A DNA stretch of 64,000 nucleotides. Source: Neorhizobium huautlense. GTDB taxonomy: Bacteria; Pseudomonadota; Alphaproteobacteria; Rhizobiales; Rhizobiaceae. A program made the position numbers and the translations under genes. The notes under the pieces were generated by a model, which saw only the letters and a list, made by a program, of their open reading frames with translations, had not been told where the DNA came from and made no database searches. Within the stretch, counting starts at the first letter, position 1. The number at the start of each line of letters is the position of its first letter. This document shows, piece after piece, positions 17,960-26,599 of this stretch. The stretch lies in contig NZ_JAUSRF010000008.1 in the NCBI RefSeq assembly GCF_030811685.1, positions 1 through 64,000 of the forward strand, read 5' to 3'.

Positions 17960-19033
17960 TTATTGGCGTCGCAGAACGTCGTTCCAGTGCGAAATCAGGC
18001 GAGCACGCTTCACCTGATCAAGGTAAACCATGAGGCCGAGACTGACTGGGACGGGTTTTAGTTGCCCGCCAAGTATCTTCTGCAGTGCCGTGCCGGTATT
18101 GGCGCCGGCGACATCCGGGCTGACGGCCGGGATCTGCACGTCGACGGCGAGGATCGTCTGGCCTTCCTTCGACATGAAGAATTCCAGATATTTTCGGCCG
18201 AGATCGGGAGACGCCGCCGCCTGCGGCACGAGGCCGATGCGTGACATCACGACGGTATAATCCTTGGGCAGGAGAATGCCGATATGCGGATGCCGGGTTG
18301 CCCAGTTCGAGGCGTAGGAGCCGACAATATTATATCCCAGCACGAATCGGCCGTCGGCGACGCGTTCGAGAATGGCCTCGCTGGTGGAATAAAGTTTTAC
18401 GCCGGCGGCTCCCATGGCCCTGACGACCGACCAGATATCGCCGAACTGTTCCTGATCGCGCGACATGAACAGGAAACCGACGCCGGACCGCTCGATATCA
18501 TAGGTGCCGATACGGCCGTGCACGGCATCACCCTGGCTTTCCAGATAATCCACGAGTTCGGCGCGGGTGGAGGGCGGCGGTGACTTTTCAAAACTCGGTT
18601 TGTGATAAACGAAGACGGCCGGTTCGAAAGTCAGTGCATAGACCGTGTCGCGCCAATTGGCCCATTCCGGCCAGCGTTCGCTCATCGGCATTTCGCTGAC
18701 CTGAGCGTAACCGTCATTGGCGAGCTTGACCTGCAGGTCCATGGCCGAGGAAAAGGCGAAATCGGCGGTTTTCTGCCCGGCATCGGTTTCGTGAACGATA
18801 CGGTCGTAGATCTCGCCGGTCAGCATTTCCTCGTAGCGGATGGCGATATCCGGGTTGGCCTTCTGGAAACCGGCGATCATCGGTGTTGCGAGCGGCCGGT
18901 CGAGCGAGGAATAGACTTTCAGCTCGCGCGCATCCGTGTGGCCGGAAAGGGCAGGGAAGAACGTTTCCTCCGTCGCCGACGCGGCGATGGGACAGAGGAG
19001 CGTGAAAAACAGCGGGAGCGTAAAAGCCTTCAT
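17960..19033 (-). CDS. periplasmic iron-type/PgtC-like solute-binding protein
   Basis: 357 residues. A signal peptide (MKAFTLPLFFTLLCPIAASA) precedes a mature protein with LKVYSSLDRPLATPMIAGFQ and later GYNIVGSYASNWA, like extracellular solute-binding proteins of the Fe3+/thiamine group. No permease or ATPase gene is adjacent. Such lone binding proteins beside TctDE-like pairs, for example PgtC in phosphoglycerate uptake, act as accessory sensors; that is my preferred inference here. It is read leftward, 209 bases upstream of tctC, and diverges from DUF1993. The start is the ATG opening the signal peptide. Confidence 0.8.
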   Translation of the reverse strand: MKAFTLPLFFTLLCPIAASATEETFFPALSGHTDARELKVYSSLDRPLATPMIAGFQKANPDIAIRYEEMLTGEIYDRIVHETDAGQKTADFAFSSAMDLQVKLANDGYAQVSEMPMSERWPEWANWRDTVYALTFEPAVFVYHKPSFEKSPPPSTRAELVDYLESQGDAVHGRIGTYDIERSGVGFLFMSRDQEQFGDIWSVVRAMGAAGVKLYSTSEAILERVADGRFVLGYNIVGSYASNWATRHPHIGILLPKDYTVVMSRIGLVPQAAASPDLGRKYLEFFMSKEGQTILAVDVQIPAVSPDVAGANTGTALQKILGGQLKPVPVSLGLMVYLDQVKRARLISHWNDVLRRQ

Positions 19034-19208
19034 CTTCAGAACATGCCCGACTGCCCGACAAACGACAAGCATGGGTGCAGCTTGCGCAAACACAACTGCT
19101 GGGAAAAACAATTTTTTCGTAACTTGTTTGCGAAAATCCGTGTGCCTACCTGTGCTCGGTCTTTCCGCCATCGGCATTCCGCCGCCGGCCACTCTCAGGA
19201 CCTGTCCC

Positions 19209-19718
19209 ATGTCGCTTTCGCTTTATGATATTACGCTCCCCGCCTTCATTCGCGCTTTCGAGAACCTCTCCGCCATTCTGAAGAAAGGTGAGACCTTTGC
19301 AGATCAAAACGGCCTCGACCATAAGGAACTGCTGGAAGCACGTCTGATCGACGACATGGCGCCACTGACCGCGCAGATCCAGCGTGCCAGCGATACGGCA
19401 AAGTTCGTGGCCGTGCGTGTTGCCGGTATCGACAACGTGCCGATGGTCGATGAGGAAGTGACATTTGCCGACCTGCATGCGCGTATCGACAGGACGGTCG
19501 AAATTCTGAAGGCGGTCGAGGCTTCGGCCATGGAGGGCAAGGACGAGGCCGAAGTCGTGCTGAAGACCGGCAGCGGTTCGATGACCTTTACGGCGCGCGA
19601 TTACGTGCTCGGTTTCGCCATTCCGAATTTCTATTTCCACGTGACGACGGCCTACGCCATCTTGCGCCACAAGGGCGTTCCGGTCGGCAAGATGGATTAT
19701 CTCGGTCCCCGTTCATAA
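19209..19718 (+). CDS. DUF1993-family protein
   Basis: 169 residues. The N-terminus LYDITLPAFIRAFENLSAIL and the C-terminal FAIPNFYFHVTTAYAILRHKGV with VGKMDYLG are typical of DUF1993, a DinB-like helical family of unknown activity. A conserved His (YFHVTTAY) could bind metal. No function is known. It is positioned between a binding protein (divergent) and the tctD response regulator, which starts 71 bases later, so it may be part of the same transcript as tctDE. Start ATG 19209 immediately begins the conserved region. Confidence 0.8.
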   Translation: MSLSLYDITLPAFIRAFENLSAILKKGETFADQNGLDHKELLEARLIDDMAPLTAQIQRASDTAKFVAVRVAGIDNVPMVDEEVTFADLHARIDRTVEILKAVEASAMEGKDEAEVVLKTGSGSMTFTARDYVLGFAIPNFYFHVTTAYAILRHKGVPVGKMDYLGPRS

Positions 19719-19789
19719 CCTGCTGAGCACCGGTGACAATTCGTCGCATTGCCGCTATTCTCGGCCTTGCGAAGAGGGAGGTGTCGCCG

Positions 19790-20467
19790 GTGCGTATCTT
19801 GCTGGTGGAGGACAATGGCGCGCTGGCCGATGGGTTGGCAACGATCCTGCGTGGCAGCGGTTATGTGGTGGATGTCGTGCATGACGGCGCATCCGCCGAA
19901 GCCGTGGCCGCCGCGCAGAATTTCGACCTCGTCATTCTCGACCTCAACCTGCCGGAAATGGACGGGCTGGACGTGCTGCGCGCCATGCGTTCGCGCCAGA
20001 ACCGCGCGGCGGTTATAATCCTCACCGCCCGTGGTGCGCCGGAAGAGCGTGTGAAGGGTCTCGATCTCGGCGCTGACGACTACCTCACCAAACCTTTCGA
20101 TATTTCAGAGCTGGAAGCCCGTATTCGTGTGTTGCTGCGCCGGCAGGCGGGCATGCGGTCCTCGCAGATCGGGTATGGCGGCGTCACCTTCGATCTCACC
20201 TCTCGCAGTTTTTCCAGCGAAGGTCGGCCGCTCGATATTCCCGCCCGCGAACTTGGCCTGCTGGAACTGCTGTTCATGCGGGCCGGCAAGGTCGTCTCCA
20301 AGGAAGCGATCATCGGCTCCATGACCGGGTTCGATGAGGATCTGTCGGCCAATGCCATCGAGCAATATGTCAGTCGCCTGCGCCGCCGCTTGCAGCCGCA
20401 CGGCCTGACGGTGAAGAGCGCACGCGGCATCGGCTATTATCTCGAAGGCGCGGCGGCGGGCCGGTGA
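19790..20467 (+). CDS. tctD: TctD-like two-component response regulator
   Basis: 225 residues, OmpR/PhoB class. The receiver domain has acidic residues in LLVEDN, phospho-acceptor D51 (LDLNLPEMDG) and K101 (YLTKPF). The C-terminal winged helix begins near residue 125 and ends RGIGYYLEG. GTG 19790 is preferred over the longer ATG 19733, because GGGAGG lies 8 bases upstream and MRILLVEDN is the usual start. With the kinase 37 bases downstream it should control carboxylate uptake genes; the tctCBA operon lies on the other side of the locus. Assignment to TctD rests on context and resemblance. Confidence 0.85.
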   Translation: MRILLVEDNGALADGLATILRGSGYVVDVVHDGASAEAVAAAQNFDLVILDLNLPEMDGLDVLRAMRSRQNRAAVIILTARGAPEERVKGLDLGADDYLTKPFDISELEARIRVLLRRQAGMRSSQIGYGGVTFDLTSRSFSSEGRPLDIPARELGLLELLFMRAGKVVSKEAIIGSMTGFDEDLSANAIEQYVSRLRRRLQPHGLTVKSARGIGYYLEGAAAGR

Positions 20468-20504
20468 CTTTTGGTGTCCGCTTTTCCAGAAATATCGTGA
20501 CCGC

Positions 20505-21890
20505 ATGAGGCGGGGATTGTTTTCCATCCGACGGCGCCTGCTGGCGTGGCTGCTGGCCTCGGCCGGTGTACTGGGTGCGCTTGCGCTGTCCGATACGTGG
20601 CGAGAAGCGCGCGAGACGGCCGACGATGTTTCGGACCGGGTTCTTGCCGGTTCTGCACTTGCCATTGCGGAAAGGGTGGTCGTTTCGGAAGACGGCAAGC
20701 TGGAAGTCGATATTCCCTATGTGGCGCTGGAAATGCTCACGTCGGCGGCACAGGACCGGGTATTCTATCGCGTCGACGGGCCGCCGGGCACCTTCATTAC
20801 GGGCTACAAGAACCTGCCGTTTCTGGCGCGCTACGAAGGGCAGCCGACGGCGTTTTTCGATTCCACCTTTCGTGGCGAACCGATCCGGGTAGCGACGCTG
20901 GCGCGCTCGGCCTCGACCGGCATCAATTCCATGCCGTTCATGGTGACGGTGGCGGAGACGACGATTGCCCGCCGGCAGCTGACCAATTCCATCCTGCTGC
21001 ATTCGGCGCTGAGGTTGGCCTTCCTGATCGTCGGTGCGGCGCTGATCGTCTGGATCGCGGTGACCGTATCGCTGCGGCCGCTGAGCCGTCTTGGCGGTGC
21101 GATTGCGCATCGCAGCCCCGACGATCTGGCGCCGATCGCCGACCGGGTGCCGAAGGAAGTGCAGGAACTGGTCGATACGGTCAATTCCTTCATGGTGCGG
21201 TTGCAATCGGCGCTGGATGCGCTGCGGCATTTCACCGGCAATGCCAGTCACCAGTTGCGCACGCCTCTTGCCGTCATTCGTACCCAGTTGGCGCTGGCGA
21301 CGCGAGCGACCGATCTGGAGGAGGCACGCCGCGCAGCGTGGAAGGCGGATGAGGCGGTTGCGGATGCCGAGCGGACGCTCGCGCAATTGCTGTTGATGGC
21401 GCGAATCGATGCGACGGCGCGTGCCCGCAGGGACGGGTTTGCCGCGGTGGACCTGACGGCGCTTGCGCGGGCCACCACGGCCGATCATGTCGTGCTGGCG
21501 GCCGAGGCCGGTATCGATCTCGGTTTCGAAGGTGAGGCGCCTGTGCTGGTGAAGGCGGAACCATTGCTTCTGACCGAACTGATGAAGAACCTGATCTCCA
21601 ACGCCGTGCTTTATGCGGGTGAGGGCGCGGTGGTGACCTTGCGCACGCTCAGGGCCGCAAATGAGGCCGTGCTCGAAGTCGAGGATAATGGTCCGGGCAT
21701 TCCCGCCACGCATCGAGAGGAAGCGCTGACTCGTTTCGAGCGAGGTGCTTTCCAGGATCGGCCGGGAAGCGGGCTTGGTTTGCCGATCGTGGAGGAGATT
21801 GCCGTTCTGCATGGCGGAAGCGTGGAGCTTGCCGATGGCCCTGGCGGAGAAGGCCTGACGGTGCGGGTCCGGTTGCCGGCCAAAAGCTAA
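20505..21890 (+). CDS. tctE: TctE-like sensor histidine kinase
   Basis: 461 residues. TM1 spans about 12-29 and TM2 about 167-189, enclosing a periplasmic sensor of about 135 residues of the 2CSK_N type. A HAMP-like stretch precedes the H-box NASHQLRTPL with H249. The N-box is NLISNAV, G1 DNGPGIP, and G2 GSGLGLPIV. It should sense a carboxylate or a loaded binding protein and phosphorylate TctD. It immediately follows tctD. A start at 20505 gives a basic N-terminus followed directly by TM1. Confidence 0.9.
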   Translation: MRRGLFSIRRRLLAWLLASAGVLGALALSDTWREARETADDVSDRVLAGSALAIAERVVVSEDGKLEVDIPYVALEMLTSAAQDRVFYRVDGPPGTFITGYKNLPFLARYEGQPTAFFDSTFRGEPIRVATLARSASTGINSMPFMVTVAETTIARRQLTNSILLHSALRLAFLIVGAALIVWIAVTVSLRPLSRLGGAIAHRSPDDLAPIADRVPKEVQELVDTVNSFMVRLQSALDALRHFTGNASHQLRTPLAVIRTQLALATRATDLEEARRAAWKADEAVADAERTLAQLLLMARIDATARARRDGFAAVDLTALARATTADHVVLAAEAGIDLGFEGEAPVLVKAEPLLLTELMKNLISNAVLYAGEGAVVTLRTLRAANEAVLEVEDNGPGIPATHREEALTRFERGAFQDRPGSGLGLPIVEEIAVLHGGSVELADGPGGEGLTVRVRLPAKS

Positions 21891-22021
21891 GGCCCTGCGA
21901 TTATTCAGTGAATCCTAATTCGCGCAGCGGTTACAGGTTAATCCGAGATTGACTAACGATTTCGAAAAAACTGGGCATTTTAGTCAGTTGGCGCGTTTCC
22001 GTCCCGATTTGATGGTCAAAA

Positions 22022-22273
22022 ATGCGGATGGATATGAGCAGACAGAAGCGCGATTGGCAGGAGATCGCAGCGGAAATCGCCAGCTATAGACAGATGTACA
22101 ATCTCGCCTGCCAGATTGTTGAAAGCGCACCATTCGGGAGCGAGGAAAACGGTGCCGCCAGCCTTCTGGTGGAATCGCTGGAAGATCTCATCGACAAGCC
22201 GATTGCGGAGGCGAAACGGCTTGCCCGGGCCCGCAGGCGCTTTGAGAAACTGAAAGCACTGCTGGCAGCATAA
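22022..22273 (+). CDS. small hypothetical protein, helical
   Basis: 83 residues, not recognised. The sequence is highly charged and helical (DWQEIAAEIASYRQMYNLA near the start, KRLARARRRFEKLKALL at the end), suggesting a small coiled or DNA/RNA-binding helix bundle. There is no membrane segment. In-frame ATGs at 22022, 22028 and 22034 all lack a strong ribosome site. It is convergent with a 54-residue gene, with a short hairpin between them. Third-position GC and the absence of a competing reading support coding, but only modestly. Confidence 0.55.
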   Translation: MRMDMSRQKRDWQEIAAEIASYRQMYNLACQIVESAPFGSEENGAASLLVESLEDLIDKPIAEAKRLARARRRFEKLKALLAA

Positions 22274-22292
22274 GCCGGCAGTGCCGCCGGCT
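22272..22292. terminator. hairpin between convergent small genes
   Basis: AAGCCGGC (22272-22279) pairs with GCCGGCTT (22285-22292) around a 5-base loop. No T-run follows in either direction, so intrinsic termination would be weak. Confidence 0.4.
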
Positions 22293-22305
22293 TGCACGTG
22301 ACATC

Positions 22306-22470
22306 TTAGTGGAAGGTCTCGGTCCGGATATCCTGTTCCATGATGCGGAAGGCTTCGTCGAGCGCTGCAACAAGGATATCCGTCAGCTGATCAGGATCGC
22401 TATCCTGCAGGAAAAGTGCAATCGCCGAATCGCTCGGCTCGTGGCGGTTATGGTCCGTCTCATTCGACAT
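22306..22470 (-). CDS. small acidic hypothetical protein (54 residues)
   Basis: A 54-residue reading from ATG 22470 to TAA 22306. GAGG lies about 8 bases before the ATG. The product is acidic and probably helical: SNETDHNRHEPSDSAIALF, then QDSDPDQLTDILVAALDEAF. There is no signal or membrane segment. It is not recognised and is too short for family assignment. Support is the ribosome binding site, the non-random composition, and its convergent placement with the 83-residue gene. It could be a small regulatory or adaptor protein, but nothing shows this. Confidence 0.5.
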   Translation of the reverse strand: MSNETDHNRHEPSDSAIALFLQDSDPDQLTDILVAALDEAFRIMEQDIRTETFH

Positions 22471-22818
22471 ATCATTGTCCTCGTTGGGGCCGGACTCATT
22501 CCGGTGACGAGACCCTAGAACTCAGGGCTTGCGTAAAACTGGCTCAACACAGCCGCGAAACTCGCGGCATACGCACGTGATCAAATCTGGCACAGGAATC
22601 TGTAGACCCCTGCATATAGAGGGGAAAACCGCATTTCCAGAGGTCTGTGTCACGTTTGCGGGCCTGCGAGCGCCGCATTTCGCGAGATGCCTTGTATATC
22701 AAGCCTGTGGATGCCTAAAAAAATCTGCACTGAAACGGCACGTCCGGTGCCGCCATGCCAACCATTCGGAAAGATTTATTAACGATACTCCATCGCAAAA
22801 GATGTGAAGGAGCATGCA
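22471..22818. other. gene-free region upstream of nuclease-like gene
   Basis: About 348 bases without a credible gene. It should hold the promoter of the leftward 54-residue gene and of the rightward nuclease-like gene. The part near 22770-22800 is AT-rich (GATTTATTAACGATAC). No recognisable operator or RNA was found. Confidence 0.5.
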
Positions 22819-23619
22819 ATGGCAAAGGCAGCCACGGGCAGGGGGCGCAAGACGCGTCGATCGAGCAAAGCCAAGGGCGGAATGGCGCCTTGGTACGGGG
22901 CCGCTGCTCTCGTCGTTGTCGGCATCATCGCCTATGATCACCGCGATGACCTTGCGCGCTACCTGCCGCCGGCAAAGCCTGCTGCCACCAGCACGGCCCG
23001 ACAGGAAACGGCAAGGCCGCAGCCGCAGCCGACGCCGCGCCCGTCTCCGCCCGCTGCCATGCCCGGCAGCAGATCGGCCGCAACCACGCCTCCCCGCAAT
23101 GTGCCGGTGCCGCCGGCGCCTATTCCTTCGCGCTCGGTGCCGACGACGGCTCCCCAGCCGATGGCAAAACCCATGCTGGCCTCGCTGCCGCCGCCGGTGA
23201 TCCCGTCGAGTAGCGGCGCGAAAGCACTTGCGCCGGATGGCGGTGCCAGGATGGTCGGAGCTGGCTTCAAGGGACAATTCTATTATTGCGGTCGGTCCGG
23301 CCTGAACAATTGCATCGCTGAGTCCGGCGTGTTCTGGCACGACAAGACGGCGGTGCGTCTGGCCGATGTCGATGTGCCGGGGGCCGAATCCGCGAAATGC
23401 GACGCGGAGCGCCAGCGTGGTTTCCGCGCCAAGGTTCGCCTGCGTGAACTTCTCGATGCGGGTCCTTTCGACCTCGTTCTTTCCGACAGTGGAGACCGAG
23501 AACAGTCGGGTGCCAAGCTGCGAGTTGCTATGCGTGGTGGAAAGTCGATTGGTGATCAGCTTGTGCGAGAAGGTTTGGCGCAACCCCGAGGTGGTCGTTT
23601 TACCAATTGGTGTCCATAA
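22819..23619 (+). CDS. membrane-anchored staphylococcal-nuclease-like protein
   Basis: 266 residues. A basic N-terminus (GRGRKTRRSSKAKGG) is followed by one membrane helix at about 28-45 (WYGAAALVVVGIIAY). A Pro/Ala-rich linker (about 50-150) leads to a C-terminal SNase/thermonuclease-like domain: FYYCGRSGLNNC, VRLADVDVPGAES, CDAERQRG and a final G-x-S-IGDQLVREGLA. The canonical D-x-P-E of active nucleases reads VDVPGAES here, so activity is uncertain. Four cysteines suggest disulfides in the periplasm. AAGGAG lies 6 bases before ATG 22819. A GTG at 22804 is a weaker start. Confidence 0.72.
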   Translation: MAKAATGRGRKTRRSSKAKGGMAPWYGAAALVVVGIIAYDHRDDLARYLPPAKPAATSTARQETARPQPQPTPRPSPPAAMPGSRSAATTPPRNVPVPPAPIPSRSVPTTAPQPMAKPMLASLPPPVIPSSSGAKALAPDGGARMVGAGFKGQFYYCGRSGLNNCIAESGVFWHDKTAVRLADVDVPGAESAKCDAERQRGFRAKVRLRELLDAGPFDLVLSDSGDREQSGAKLRVAMRGGKSIGDQLVREGLAQPRGGRFTNWCP

Positions 23620-23744
23620 GAACATGAGCTTTTGCTCTAAAATGCTGCCTCCGCTCGCAATTTTACTTCCACTATAATCGCTTGGTAACAGGTTGCCCTC
23701 TACAAACGAGCAGATCTGGGGTGTCTGTTATTGCGGTGGGGTTG

Positions 23745-25100
23745 ATGGCAGCGAGAAAAGATGCACGTCGCGCAAGCGCCGTGACAGAAAAAGACGGATA
23801 TAATCGCATACTGCTGATTGAGGATTCTCCGGCCATGACCATGCTGCTTCGGCAGCGCATGGAGGAAGAAACCGGAGCTGAGGTCGTCTGCTGCAACAGT
23901 CAGGCCTCTGCACGTGTCTGTCTGGAAAACGAACACTTCACGCTGGCTCTGACGGGGCTGAACCTGCCGGATTCTCCACGTGGAGAGATCCTGGGGCTGC
24001 TGAGCGATTTCAGCGTGCCGACAATCGTTTTTACCGCGATCTTCGACCCGGAATCGCGTGAACGTTACGCGCAGAAAAAGATCATCGACTATATCGTCAA
24101 GGACGGCCCGCGGACGATCGAGACCGTCATCGAGACGGTGGCGCGCATCCTGTCCAACAGTGCCTTCACCATCCTTGTCGTGGACGATGCGCGATCGGCG
24201 CGCTCGGGTCTCGTGGAAATCCTGGCGCGCCAGAATTTTCGTGTTCTGGAAGCGCATTCCGGCAAGCAGGCGCTTGAAATCCTCGAGGCCGAAGAAAAGA
24301 TCGACCTCGTTGTTACCGATTATCACATGCCCGATATGGATGGCTATGAGCTGACCCGCCGCATCCGCGAGACACGGTCTTCGGAAGAGATGCGCATCGT
24401 TGGTGTGTCGTCCTCGACCGATCGCTGGCTTTCGGCCAGTTTTCTCAAGGCCGGTGCCTGCGATTTCATCTACCGGCCTTTCGTGCCGGAAGAACTGCAA
24501 TGCCGTATCGACAACAATATCGAGACGCTCAAACAGATCCAGCGGCTGCGCTATCTTGCCGACCGCGACTACCTGACCGGGCTTTCAAACCGCCGCTGTT
24601 TCTTCGAAAAGACGCGGCAGATGGAAGATGCGCGTTTGTCGGACCACTGCAGCAGCGTTGCCATTCTGGATATCGATCACTTCAAGAAGATCAACGATAC
24701 CTATGGCCACGAGGCAGGCGACCGGGTGCTGAAGATGGTGGCTGATACGCTCGCCGAGACCTGCGCGCCGGCAAAACATTTTGCCGCCCGGTTGGGCGGC
24801 GAGGAATTCGCGCTTTACCTGCGCAATACCGATGCCTTCCAGGCGCATTCCTTCTGCGAGCGCATTCGCCAGCAGATCGAGGAACTGGTGATGGAGGTCA
24901 ACAAGCACGAGATAGCCGTTACCATCTCCATCGGCGTGGTCGAGACCGAGACGGGCGAAAGTTTCGACAACAATCTCAACGCTGCCGACCAATTGCTGTA
25001 CCTCGCCAAGAGCAATGGCAGAAACCGTGTCTATTCGACGCTGACCCTGCCGGAAGCCATGGTGGCCGCCAATGCATCGGCCGTTGCAGAACTTTTCTGA
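23745..25100 (+). CDS. PleD-like REC-REC-GGDEF diguanylate cyclase
   Basis: 451 residues: receiver 1 (about 21-135), receiver 2 (about 140-260), GGDEF (about 270-435). Receiver 1 has G71 where the phospho-acceptor Asp should be (LALTGLNLP), so it is a pseudo-receiver. Receiver 2 has D192 (VVTDYHMPDMDG), but its conserved Lys is R244 (FIYRPF). The cyclase motif GGEEF is intact at 351-355; the upstream inhibitory RxxD site is absent (PAKH instead), so product feedback through that site is unlikely. It would make c-di-GMP on phosphorylation. ATG 23745 follows a G-rich stretch; upstream TTG/GTG starts are less likely. A strong terminator follows. Confidence 0.87.
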   Translation: MAARKDARRASAVTEKDGYNRILLIEDSPAMTMLLRQRMEEETGAEVVCCNSQASARVCLENEHFTLALTGLNLPDSPRGEILGLLSDFSVPTIVFTAIFDPESRERYAQKKIIDYIVKDGPRTIETVIETVARILSNSAFTILVVDDARSARSGLVEILARQNFRVLEAHSGKQALEILEAEEKIDLVVTDYHMPDMDGYELTRRIRETRSSEEMRIVGVSSSTDRWLSASFLKAGACDFIYRPFVPEELQCRIDNNIETLKQIQRLRYLADRDYLTGLSNRRCFFEKTRQMEDARLSDHCSSVAILDIDHFKKINDTYGHEAGDRVLKMVADTLAETCAPAKHFAARLGGEEFALYLRNTDAFQAHSFCERIRQQIEELVMEVNKHEIAVTISIGVVETETGESFDNNLNAADQLLYLAKSNGRNRVYSTLTLPEAMVAANASAVAELF

Positions 25101-25105
25101 CAAAT

Positions 25106-25139
25106 AAAAAACCTCCCGTCGCGAAACGGGAGGTTTTTG
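25106..25139. terminator. bidirectional terminator
   Basis: ACCTCCCGT (25111-25119) pairs perfectly with ACGGGAGGT (25126-25134) around a CGCGAA loop. A-run on the left and T-run on the right make it function for the rightward cyclase and the leftward cytochrome gene. Confidence 0.9.
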
Positions 25140-25163
25140 TTCAAGGGCAGGTCTGTAGCCGCT

Positions 25164-26597
25164 TTAAGCGGCTACCTGCGCACGGGACCGCTTGCGGCGC
25201 AACAGCCATACGGCCGCGCCCAGCACGATCACCGCCACGCCTGCACCCACGCCCATGCCGATGCGCGCGAACAGCACCAGCTGAGAACTCGGCCCGCCAT
25301 CCCGGATCACCTGCACATCCTCCGGCGTTACCGTCAGCTTAGCATTGCCGTAATCCTTCAGGATGTAGTTCGACAGCGAGGCGACCTCGACATTGGTCAG
25401 CGCGTTGACGGTGTTCGGCTGGTCGCCGAATGGCGGCATGAAGACATGGCCGTCCTTGGTGTGACGGTCGACGCCGTAGAGAATGGCGGCGATGATATTG
25501 GTCGCATTGTCTCCGGCCGTCGCGGCATTGTGGAACAGGCTCGGGTAGTAGCCGTCAGCCGTGCCTTGCGCGCTGACGCCGTGGCATGAGGCGCAGTTGG
25601 CGGTGTAGAGCGCTGAACCGGCGTGGTCGCCCTTGATGCCGTCAGCATAAGGCTTGCCGCGATAAGCGGCCAGTTCGTTGGCAGGCTTGCCCTGATCGAA
25701 GCGGGTCGGGGCGGACGCCTGCGCCGCGTTCGGGTTGGACACGCTGCGGACATAGGTGGCGATGGCGTTCAGGTCCGCATCCGTGAGGTGCTGGAACGAA
25801 TAGCTGATGGCTTCCGCCATGCTGCCGGCCGCCTGGGCACGATGATCGAGCCGTCCGGTCTTCAGGTAGGTGACCAGATCTTCCTGCGTCCAGGAGCCGA
25901 TGCCGTGCACCTTGTCATTGGTGATGTCAGGAGCATACCAGGGGCCGATCTGGCCGCCGGTGAGGTTCACGTCCTTCTGCTCCTGCATGAACACACCGCG
26001 TGGCGTGTGGCAGGTGCTGCAGTGGGCAGCGCCCTCCGCCAGATACTTGCCGCGGTTCCATTCTGCCGATTGCGCCGGATCGTCCTTGTGCATCTCGCTC
26101 GGACGGAACAGCATGTTCCAGCCCATCATCGAGGCGCGGATGTTCATCGGGAAGGGCAGGCTGGTTTCCGGCGCCTTTTCCTCGACTGGCTGCACGCCCT
26201 GCATGAAATAGGCATAGAGTGCGTGAATATCCTCATCCGTCATGTTGGAATAGGACACATAGGGCATGGCCGGATACAGATTGGCGCCATCACCGCGAAT
26301 GCCCTTGCGCACCGCATCGGCAAACTGGGTTTCCGAATAGGTGCCGATGCCGAATTCCTTCGACGGGGTGATGTTGGTCGACATGATCGTGCCGACCGGG
26401 GAGGCCATCGGCAGGCCACCGGCCATCGGTTTGCCGCCGTGATGATTGGTGTGGCAGGCTACACAGTCGGATGCCGTCGCAAGGTAACGGCCCTTCTCGA
26501 TCAGTTCCTTCGAGAATTCCTGAGCGCCGGCACTGACTGGCGCAAGCGCTGCAAGCGCGAGCGGGGCCGCAAGCACGAGAGATTTGACTGGCTTCAT
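25164..26597 (-). CDS. triheme cytochrome c subunit of membrane sugar/alcohol dehydrogenase
   Basis: 477 residues. A signal peptide (LVLAAPLALAALAPVSAGA) precedes three cytochrome c domains with heme motifs CVACH, CSTCH and CASCH, and a C-terminal anchor (about 445-470, GVGAGVAVIVLGAAVWLL) ending in RRKR. This is the electron-transfer subunit of FAD-dependent gluconate, sorbitol or fructose dehydrogenases, passing electrons from the GMC subunit to ubiquinone. The ATG at 26597 has GGGGAG 7 bases upstream; the ATG at 26603 overlaps the GMC stop. It is the last gene of the operon small-large-cytochrome. Confidence 0.9.
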   Translation of the reverse strand: MKPVKSLVLAAPLALAALAPVSAGAQEFSKELIEKGRYLATASDCVACHTNHHGGKPMAGGLPMASPVGTIMSTNITPSKEFGIGTYSETQFADAVRKGIRGDGANLYPAMPYVSYSNMTDEDIHALYAYFMQGVQPVEEKAPETSLPFPMNIRASMMGWNMLFRPSEMHKDDPAQSAEWNRGKYLAEGAAHCSTCHTPRGVFMQEQKDVNLTGGQIGPWYAPDITNDKVHGIGSWTQEDLVTYLKTGRLDHRAQAAGSMAEAISYSFQHLTDADLNAIATYVRSVSNPNAAQASAPTRFDQGKPANELAAYRGKPYADGIKGDHAGSALYTANCASCHGVSAQGTADGYYPSLFHNAATAGDNATNIIAAILYGVDRHTKDGHVFMPPFGDQPNTVNALTNVEVASLSNYILKDYGNAKLTVTPEDVQVIRDGGPSSQLVLFARIGMGVGAGVAVIVLGAAVWLLRRKRSRAQVAA

Positions 26598-26599
26598 GA

